From positions 1 through 24,776 of the IMG/VR virus record IMGVR_UViG_3300024255_000151: a DNA stretch of 24,776 nucleotides; one strand, given 5' to 3'. The position numbers were made by a program, and so were the translations under genes. Below the pieces are notes generated by a model, which saw only the letters and a program-made list of their open reading frames with translations, did not search any database and had not been told where the DNA came from. The stretch is from a virus. Below are positions 15,610 to 23,300 of the stretch, piece by piece (within the stretch, counting starts at the first letter, position 1; each line of letters starts with the position of its first letter).

Positions 15610-18600
15610 TTATTTCTTAGTGATTTGGGATACTACAGTAATGTTGACATTATTTCCAACAGAAATGCTGGAATTCAAAATGAATGTCAAACGACATTCA
15701 TTGAACGCATTGAAGTCAAACTCGGTTAGTACCTGCTGACCATTTGTTCTCATATTCGCAATTTCTGTGTGGAATATATCTGTACCTTTTGCGAACACTG
15801 TATATTTAACTAGTTCTTTATCGCCTGTTGTTGTATTGTGTGCAATAAGTTGGACATCTGCACATTCATCTGTCGAAGGATCAAACAAAACTGCTTCATT
15901 CTGGTTGATAGATCCTCTAGTTAGAGCAACTTTAGTAGTAGAAACTTTTACATGTGCAAGTTCAAAATTTTGTAACGTATCGTCAAGGAGTTTGATACCT
16001 GTGAATGTTGATGTTCCGAATCCTAAATTAAAAGTAACCTCTCCAACATCAGACAATCTGATCAAAGGATCTACTGTTAATCCAGTTGATAAACCAATAT
16101 CAAAGAATTGCTTAGAACAATGTAAAAATGAACTATCCGAAGCAGTATTGTCTAGAGTAGTTTCGTTAGTGTTAAAAGTAAGAAGTGAAACATTAACTGC
16201 CAAAGAATCTGTGTCGGTAGATTTAATGCTATCAACTAAATCAAATTCTAAGTCATTAGCAGTCAGTCTGAGTGCTTCGTTATTAGCAGTGATAAAGAAC
16301 AAAATATCTTCATCAGTACCAGGACCAACCTCTGCTTTAATTAGAGTATCCTGATCAATATCTTTTACTCCACCAAGACCACCCCACTGAATTCCATTGT
16401 ATCCTTCAAACTGAGAATCGTCAGTATTGTATCTAATAGAACCTTGTTCTGGACTCCCTTTTTCGTTATTACTACCTACAGGAATTACCAGAGAAGTTGG
16501 TGCTACAATTTTTACTTTCTTTCCGCTAGAAGGTTCAATTTGAAGATCATTTGTTGTTGTAAGGATATTATTGTTAGACAGGCGAATCTCATTATTAACA
16601 ACTAAATCTGTAAATCCTAGAGGATCAACACGTAGTTCGGAGATCTCTTCAAATGTTAGGGAAGATACTGCACTGATATACCATTCCAGTTGTGCTGTTC
16701 CATTTGGTTGTGTACCAGTTGTGTGAGTTGGTTCACTACCACTAGTAGCAGTAGTACCACCACCACCGACAGGAACAACGTAAATGTTATTTCTATACTT
16801 GAGGTATTCTCCTTCAACTACAGGAACGTTTGCTCTCCACTCATCATAATCAGGTGCTGCGGTATTAGGAGATCTTACTTTCTTGACGTTAACAAACTCT
16901 TGATATTCTGGAGTGAATCTAACTGTATTAATATTGTCGTTAATGAACCACAGAGTATTGTCATTAGAACCAATAGTTTCTTCTGCAAGAATTGTGGTAT
17001 TACCATCTAGGTCTCTAATACCACCAAGAGAAGACCACGAAGTTGTGGAAGCATTATATCCTTCATATTGGTTTGTCTCAGTATTGTATCTGATAGAACC
17101 ATTATAAGATACATTGGGAAGAGGTCTTTGTGAAATATCACCTGCAGGAATAACCAGTGCAGTTGTTCCAATAATTTTAGTTTGATTTGCAGATGCAGGT
17201 TCAAAGACGAGATCTTCGCCAGGAACTGTACTAATTACATTATTAGTAATCTCTAGTTTGTCGCTAGAGTTAAAATTGCCAGTTGTCTTAATGGCACCAG
17301 AACTAGTAATATTACCAGTTGTATTTTCAATTTGAATTGAAGATCCAATATTGACATTACCATAAGAGAAGTTTGTAGAAACTCCTGCATTCATTTCAAT
17401 GATGTCATCGCCATCAGCATCAGATTGAATCATACCAACAACATGAGTGTCGGTAGTTTTAGATGTTGTACTCGTAAGATCAGTAATCGTACCAGAACCA
17501 AATGATAGAGTAGTACCCTGAGAACCTATTGATGTAATCTGACCAGTTTCAACATCTAGAGAAATTACATCTGTACTACCAATTGCATTTACTTGGATAG
17601 TTCCGCCAGTACCAAATACTTTAGGATTGTTTGCATTATAAGTTAGAAGTCCCTCCAAATTATCACTACCACCCATATTTGGGTGTACGGTACAATAGTA
17701 GTATAAATTTGGTGTGGTTGAAGTGACCTTTAGAGTCAGATCATTTGCAGTTCTAACTACGTTATCTGTAAATTCTGTTCCAATAAAATCAAGAACAGCA
17801 GAACCAGAACCTGTTGCTGCAGCATCAAGAGTAATCTGTGTTCCACTATCAACGCTAAGAACTTTAGTGCCTGCAGGAATAACAGCATTTCCTGATTGAA
17901 TACTAACTTCCATTCCAGGCAGAATACCTGTGCTGTCGGTTACACCAACTACAGCACTTAAAGAGACATTAGAAGTTATACCTGTTACAAGTCCTCTACC
18001 TGTATCTCCACCTGGAATATCAGATAATGCAAAAATGTGACCAGTATTTGATACATCAGATACATCAAAGACATACTTATTACTAAGGAAAATAGTGAAA
18101 GAATCACCGACTACTCCATCTAGAGCAAATCTATTTACATTTGTAGCAGTATCAATTGAAAAAGCAGTACCTGATCCAATCTGAATAGTTTGTCCAGCAG
18201 CAGCACCAACAGATTCAACAATAACTTCAATAATATTACCGCCCGAAGTTCCTACAGAAAGAACCTGTGCTTGTACAGTACCAGCATCTCCACCGCCAAT
18301 ATCGGCAGTGTCTCCAACAGAGATGGCATTAGAAGGAACAGCAGAAGCAAACGTTAGTACCTCAACGTTAACAGTCGTTACTACTTTAGTGATTGGTTGA
18401 GTTAGGTCTGTTGCTGAAATTGTAACAACGTCAGCGACATCATATCCAGATCCTCCTTCAAGAACATTAACCGCATCGATAGATCCTAAAGTTTCAAGTT
18501 GGAAATTAACTTCTGTAGTTGGACTACCATATGCTGGAGTGAAGTCTAGTACAACTGCACCCGCTAGTGCTGGTTGATCACTAAGAGTCAATATATTTGT

Positions 18601-20130
18601 AGCAGTATCAATTGCCGTGACAGTAGTTATAACTCCAGCCGCAAGATCGCCCGATCCAGAAACTTTAGTAACAACTGCTCCCTGACCAATTGAAGTTGCT
18701 TGTAATGCTGATACCTGTACTGCAGTGAAATTGCCACCAGGAGATTCAAAACTAACATTAGCAGCTGCTAATGTACTAGTTGCTGCAGCACTCGCTGTAA
18801 TAGTAGTTCCAGAAATATTAGTAACAGTTGTTCCTTCTGGGAAAAATCCATTTTCATCAACAACTGTCATTCCCTGAAGAATTCCAGTAGTAGTAGCAAG
18901 ATTTGTGATGTCTGTACTACCACTAGTAATATCACCAGTAGTTGCTACAGAACCTAGTAAATCAGTTGATACGTTATTTGTAGCACCAGGAAGAGTGATG
19001 TTATCACCAACAGCATAACCCTGTCCTTTACTAGCAAATTCTAGGTTCTGAGGTATTCCAGGTTGACTAGAAATACTAAATTCAAATCCAGAACCTCCCC
19101 CACCACCGAGATTAGCATCGCTTGCCGATATAACATCTAGTTGTTGATAACCTTGACCACTATCTGTGATAGTGACAACATCAATTACACCATCATATGC
19201 GATATTGGAAATTGTAAATGCAAACCCACTACCAGCAGCAGCACTGTCTCCAGATAAATCTTGTGCATCCGCACTCAGTACATCACTAGATACGTATCCT
19301 TCTCCGTTGTCGGTGATAGTTACATCAGTAACAACACCACTGGCAAGAGTGATATCTGCTGTGATTGGAGTAACAACTCCTGTACCACCAGTGAGAGTAA
19401 CGCCAGCGACTACGCCATCGGGACCAGGATAACCACTACCACCATTAGTAATACTACCTGTTACAGTCTGTGCTCCAATAATATCAATATCGGCAATTGC
19501 ACCAGATCCTGAACTATTGATATTAGATATAGGAACGTCAACATATGATCCAGGTTTATATGCAGATCCAGCATTCGTAATATTACCTAGAATACCTTCT
19601 ACTAAAAATGCAATTTCTGCTCCAGTTCCACTACCATCGGTTTCTACTGGAGTAAAGAACGAACCTTCATTATATCCAGTACCAATAACTGTAAATGTTC
19701 CCAAAAACTCAGTTACATCTATATTTAATGTAGCACCAAGACCTGTACCACCAATAACAGGAACGTTGACATATGATCCTGCATCATAATTAGATCCAAC
19801 TGCCGTAACAGAAAGACCAGCAGATGTTAAAGTTTTGTTTTGGACATTAATATCTTTAAAAGAAACTACTTGAGTTTCGCGGAAATCAATAATACGTTTC
19901 TCGCCACTAACTAAACCAATTGCCTTCAGATCTGGTTTAAAGATGCCGAGAGTCGCATCGGTATTAAATGCCAACGAGGGTACTACTTTAGTTCCATCTC
20001 CAAGTTTCAGATTACCAGTAGATAGGTCACTACCGCCAGCAGAAATATTGAAGATCTGTGTGCCGATATCGTTAATTTTTACCCTTTGAGTTTCAAAGGT
20101 ATCTGTTTTAGCTACATTAATTGCTGGCAT
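15610..20130 (-). CDS. Large modular tail protein with a cupredoxin-like domain (1506 aa)
   Basis: The N-terminus (1-96) has a virion start, FETQRVKINDIGTQIFNIS, then LGIFKPDLKAIGL. Residues 97-385 hold a run of G-x-G/A-Y beta repeats (TGYNEGSFF, GGSGYPGPDG, GEGYVSSDV, GQGYQQLDV), with one more at about 558. Three G-x-x-x-G-M or related modules occur around 395-530 and 714-783. A cupredoxin-like domain spans 664-833, with H698 and C813-H816-M819. Two SIRYNT-Q-x-EGYN-W modules lie near 1010 and 1230, with a CBM5/12-like segment between them (about 1094-1152). The C-terminal about 200 residues form a beta-rich cap ending TVVSQITKK. It overlaps the 64-aa gene by 14 bases in another frame; a late promoter lies 55 bases upstream. 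It is probably a fibre or tail-appendage protein. Confidence 0.82.
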   Translation of the reverse strand: MPAINVAKTDTFETQRVKINDIGTQIFNISAGGSDLSTGNLKLGDGTKVVPSLAFNTDATLGIFKPDLKAIGLVSGEKRIIDFRETQVVSFKDINVQNKTLTSAGLSVTAVGSNYDAGSYVNVPVIGGTGLGATLNIDVTEFLGTFTVIGTGYNEGSFFTPVETDGSGTGAEIAFLVEGILGNITNAGSAYKPGSYVDVPISNINSSGSGAIADIDIIGAQTVTGSITNGGSGYPGPDGVVAGVTLTGGTGVVTPITADITLASGVVTDVTITDNGEGYVSSDVLSADAQDLSGDSAAAGSGFAFTISNIAYDGVIDVVTITDSGQGYQQLDVISASDANLGGGGGSGFEFSISSQPGIPQNLEFASKGQGYAVGDNITLPGATNNVSTDLLGSVATTGDITSGSTDITNLATTTGILQGMTVVDENGFFPEGTTVTNISGTTITASAAATSTLAAANVSFESPGGNFTAVQVSALQATSIGQGAVVTKVSGSGDLAAGVITTVTAIDTATNILTLSDQPALAGAVVLDFTPAYGSPTTEVNFQLETLGSIDAVNVLEGGSGYDVADVVTISATDLTQPITKVVTTVNVEVLTFASAVPSNAISVGDTADIGGGDAGTVQAQVLSVGTSGGNIIEVIVESVGAAAGQTIQIGSGTAFSIDTATNVNRFALDGVVGDSFTIFLSNKYVFDVSDVSNTGHIFALSDIPGGDTGRGLVTGITSNVSLSAVVGVTDSTGILPGMEVSIQSGNAVIPAGTKVLSVDSGTQITLDAAATGSGSAVLDFIGTEFTDNVVRTANDLTLKVTSTTPNLYYYCTVHPNMGGSDNLEGLLTYNANNPKVFGTGGTIQVNAIGSTDVISLDVETGQITSIGSQGTTLSFGSGTITDLTSTTSKTTDTHVVGMIQSDADGDDIIEMNAGVSTNFSYGNVNIGSSIQIENTTGNITSSGAIKTTGNFNSSDKLEITNNVISTVPGEDLVFEPASANQTKIIGTTALVIPAGDISQRPLPNVSYNGSIRYNTETNQYEGYNASTTSWSSLGGIRDLDGNTTILAEETIGSNDNTLWFINDNINTVRFTPEYQEFVNVKKVRSPNTAAPDYDEWRANVPVVEGEYLKYRNNIYVVPVGGGGTTATSGSEPTHTTGTQPNGTAQLEWYISAVSSLTFEEISELRVDPLGFTDLVVNNEIRLSNNNILTTTNDLQIEPSSGKKVKIVAPTSLVIPVGSNNEKGSPEQGSIRYNTDDSQFEGYNGIQWGGLGGVKDIDQDTLIKAEVGPGTDEDILFFITANNEALRLTANDLEFDLVDSIKSTDTDSLAVNVSLLTFNTNETTLDNTASDSSFLHCSKQFFDIGLSTGLTVDPLIRLSDVGEVTFNLGFGTSTFTGIKLLDDTLQNFELAHVKVSTTKVALTRGSINQNEAVLFDPSTDECADVQLIAHNTTTGDKELVKYTVFAKGTDIFHTEIANMRTNGQQVLTEFDFNAFNECRLTFILNSSISVGNNVNITVVSQITKK
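16675..16850 (-). other. CBM5/12-like module in the 1506-aa protein
   Basis: Encodes a W-x-x-x-x-x-V-x-x-G-x-Y opening, KYRNNIYVV, then GSEPTHTTGTQPNGTAQLEW. The W/Y, N-x-x-Y and P-T-H-x-x-G-x-x-x-N-G order is the hallmark of chitin/cellulose-type CBM5/12 modules, and occurs again in the 3381-aa protein at 13335-13500. Confidence 0.55.
17632..18140 (-). other. Cupredoxin-like domain with an amicyanin-type copper motif, split by an inserted module
   Basis: The first half reads GDSFTIFLSNKYVFDVSD then NTGHIFALSD (His 698). The second half reads LTLKVTSTTPNLYYYCTVHP then NMGG, giving Cys 813, His 816 and Met 819. C-x2-H-x2-M is the spacing of the amicyanin type 1 copper site (C-T-P-H-P-F-M). 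Between the halves, 17784-17991 encodes a separate G-I-L-P-G-M-E-V module that also occurs at 18744-18944. Confidence 0.68.
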
Positions 20131-20311
20131 TTCTTGCGATCTCTCTAAGAAGTAGTTTGATTTCAGATAGTTCTTCCTTCAAAGTATTTATGTCACTCTT
20201 CATTCCTCGAATCGTGTCGGAAGCAGTCTTTTTAGGGGGAGATTGTGTGTTAATAATCGCCCCCGTTTCTGGGTCTCTATAAAGACCTATATGACCATCA
20301 ACTTTTATCAT
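20117..20311 (-). CDS. Small coiled-coil virion-region protein (64 aa)
   Basis: The N-terminal half MIKVDGHIGLYRDPETGAII is a short beta-type motif (G-H-x-G-L-Y-R-D-x-x-T-G-A-I-I-N), which I associate with small proteins of T4-like marine phages. Residues 33-60 form an amphipathic helix with heptads (MKSDINTLKEELSEIKLLL), likely a coiled coil. The start overlaps the upstream structural gene as ATGA, and its end overlaps the 1506-aa gene by 14 bases, so it is translationally coupled on both sides. It also contains a late promoter match within its coding sequence. A tail assembly or connector role fits the context, but nothing in the sequence proves it. Confidence 0.75.
   Translation of the reverse strand: MIKVDGHIGLYRDPETGAIINTQSPPKKTASDTIRGMKSDINTLKEELSEIKLLLREIARNASN
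20185..20192 (-). promoter_or_regulatory. Late promoter (CATAAATA) inside the 64-aa gene
   Basis: The complement reads CATAAATA, a full NATAAATA match, 55 bases upstream of the 1506-aa start. It would allow the 1506-aa gene and its followers to be transcribed without the large upstream gene. Confidence 0.55.
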
Positions 20312-23300
20312 GTTGATGCTACAACTCTAATGTCTTGAATCTTTGGAACAAAAGATGGGTTATCAGACTTCATTACAAGTTTGATACCAAAAGAAGTGAA
20401 GTTATCTAGACCAGCAATACTATATCGGAACTCTTGGTAATCACCTTGCTCTTCTTTTTGTGGAGAGATTGCATTTTGAGGATTCGCATTTTTCATCATA
20501 TCTGGTCTACCATCGGTGTTAAAGAATAACCATTCCAGTTCGTCAAAGTCTTTCTGTACAGAGGTTGTTTTTACTTTGTACAGAGCAGCAATATCTAGAG
20601 AATCTTTTACATTTGCTGTAATAATTAGATCAACAGCTTTTGCTGGTGTCTCTAGACTCAATTCTTTTGTTACATATTTTGAGATACTTGAAGAATCACT
20701 GACACTATCTTCGGGAACATAATCTACGCCATTAGTATAATTAACGGACTTAATTTCAAAGAATCTTTCTTCACCAGTCCCGATACTTGGGAAAGAAACT
20801 AAATCACCAACTCTAAAGATGTCACTTTGTTGATCGAGAGTTTCTTGCTCTCTAACAAATGCGCCATTCAAAGCACTGGAAGTGTAGTCATTATTGATAG
20901 GTTGTCTATCAGATTCTACTCTAAGAATTTTATTGGGAATATCCCAAAGTTTTACTGTTCCAGTAATACTGGTATTATAAACTTCCGTTACTGAAGATGG
21001 ATTAATAGCGTTAATAACATCATTGAATGCAAAATCTGGTTGGAAAAGTTGTGCGCCAGACGCCGCTACTGATATTACTCTACCATCAAGTGTTTGACCA
21101 TTTTGAGATTGGTTTGAGAAGAACAACTGCTCGTTAGGTTCAAACAGATTATTGTTTGTAACCTTGATTGTAATCTCATTGCTATTATTATTGAAATTAA
21201 CAATTGTGCCTTTAGCACCAGTTGCACCAATTCCCAAATTAATGTTACCAATACCTTCTACTGTTTGACCAGTATTGATAGGAAGTTGGGCACCACCTTC
21301 TGCTTCTGTCTGATAGTTTCCACTAAGAACCATTTTATAGACAGGGAAGAATTCAATTTCTTGGAATCTCTTACCATATCTTTCTTCTGTTCCAACAGCA
21401 GACTCAATTCTATTTGTAGAAGTTTTGATAGAAGAAGCAGTCAAGTCGATAATAGGAGACAAGTAAGACTTGCTAGAAGAGAAAATCAATCTATAAACTA
21501 GACCATTGTCCAGGTTATTCATAAGAAGGTTGATATCAGAAGGAATAACTTTCTGGTTGATAAAGTATTGCTCTTCGTTTAAGAAAGTTTTCTCAAAATC
21601 AGAAACAGAATATGAATTGTAGTTTTTTGTATTAGAATCAACGGGAACAATATCAGTAGTTTTGACTGAAGTACTAATATTAGTTCCAGGGGATTGAATA
21701 TAAGCAAGTTGTGCTAGAAGTCTTTCGTACTTTTTGTTAGAAGCAATAAGTCCTCTTGCTCCACCACCTTTAATAGAATCAGCTGCTCTACCAATTCCAG
21801 AAATATTAAATACGTCAACGCCAGGGTTAGAAACCCTGAATAGATTTGTATTCAAAGATCCTTCAGTATAACCAGCAGTAGTAGCTAGATTTTTAAAGAA
21901 GACGTAAGAATCATTATTTTCAAATCCATGATTCTTGTGATTAATTTTAATAATATTGTTATTATTTTTAAATAATGTTGAAGTTGCATTAGCATTAGCA
22001 AAAGCATAAGTCTCAATAGGATCTACAATCATTTTCTCATAACCAATAGAAACGTTTGTTAGATCAATAACAGGAGACTTAGTGATATCAAATTCTGCTC
22101 TATACAGAGTAAACTTGATATCCTCAAATAGATCTTCCGTCCAATTATCTACGTTCTGGGACTTAAACACAGAACCTAAAGATGGATTGGTGGTAACTGT
22201 CGTGCTAGTAGCAATTTCAGTCTCTCCAAGTCTAGAAGACCAAATCTCAAAATCTTGAGAGTCCGTTTCGACTGTCAGTGCATACTCAGCATTGTTGCTG
22301 AGATATACTGGATACTCAAAGTTAAATCTAGTAGGAACGATAGATGGTGTCTGACCAATCTCATCGATAGCAACACCCATTCTGACAGCAGGTTCAGTAA
22401 TTTCAATTCTTGTAGATAGTGCAGCACCTGCATTACCAAGACCAGTTCCTCTAATGACAACAGAAGGTGGTTCTGTGTATCCTCTTCCAGGAAGAGTTAG
22501 AGTTGCGTTATATATTCTGCCATCAGAAACAGCAACTGTTGCAGTTGCATTACTACCACCAGGAAGACTTGGACTTTCAATTGTGATAGTTGCAGAGTCA
22601 TAACTCTCCCCAGTATCATCAACATTAATAGATGAAATAAATCCAGAGTCTTTAGCAATTCTCATTGCAATCTCTGCATTATTCTGATTGTTGAAAGAAA
22701 CGATGGAAGGTAAAGTTACAATTTCATTTTGAACAAAAGAAATACCATTATGATTACTAAGAATCATAGTATATACTTGCTCGTTTGTTAGTTGAATCTC
22801 TCCATCTTCGGAAACAGCAACTTGATTATTATTTTTATCTAGAACTTTAAGGATAGGACCACTTGCACTGGACTGATTGCCAGATACTCTTTCTCCCACT
22901 TTAATAGAAACCGACGCAGTTACATATACTTGTAGATAAGTATATGGTTCTACTACTACCTCTGTTCCAGGAATAATGTTCTTACCTGGTTTCTCGGAAT
23001 CAACATCCGTTAGATAAATTCTAATAGGAATACTTTCACTCTTCTTAGAGAAGAAGAGATCAACACCTGTAGAGAAACAACCACCTTCATATCCTTCGAC
23101 CTTAAATGTTTGTGCCAAAGGATTAGGTTTTTGTTCTTGCTCAGTATTATTGGAAATTAACTGAATACCTTCATTTGCCTTGAAGTATGCTGGTTTTGTG
23201 GATACAATACTACCAGGATTTTCTGGAAGCAATCCAGTTGCATAAAACTTGATTTCTGCAAATGTCTCTACAGAATCCTTCGATGCATTAGTTTTACTAG

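Noticed and set aside
15767-16354. Plus-strand open frame of 195 codons opposite the 1506-aa gene
   Set aside because: It is antisense to a well-supported modular protein, has a low-complexity Ser/Val-rich composition, and no domain or promoter.
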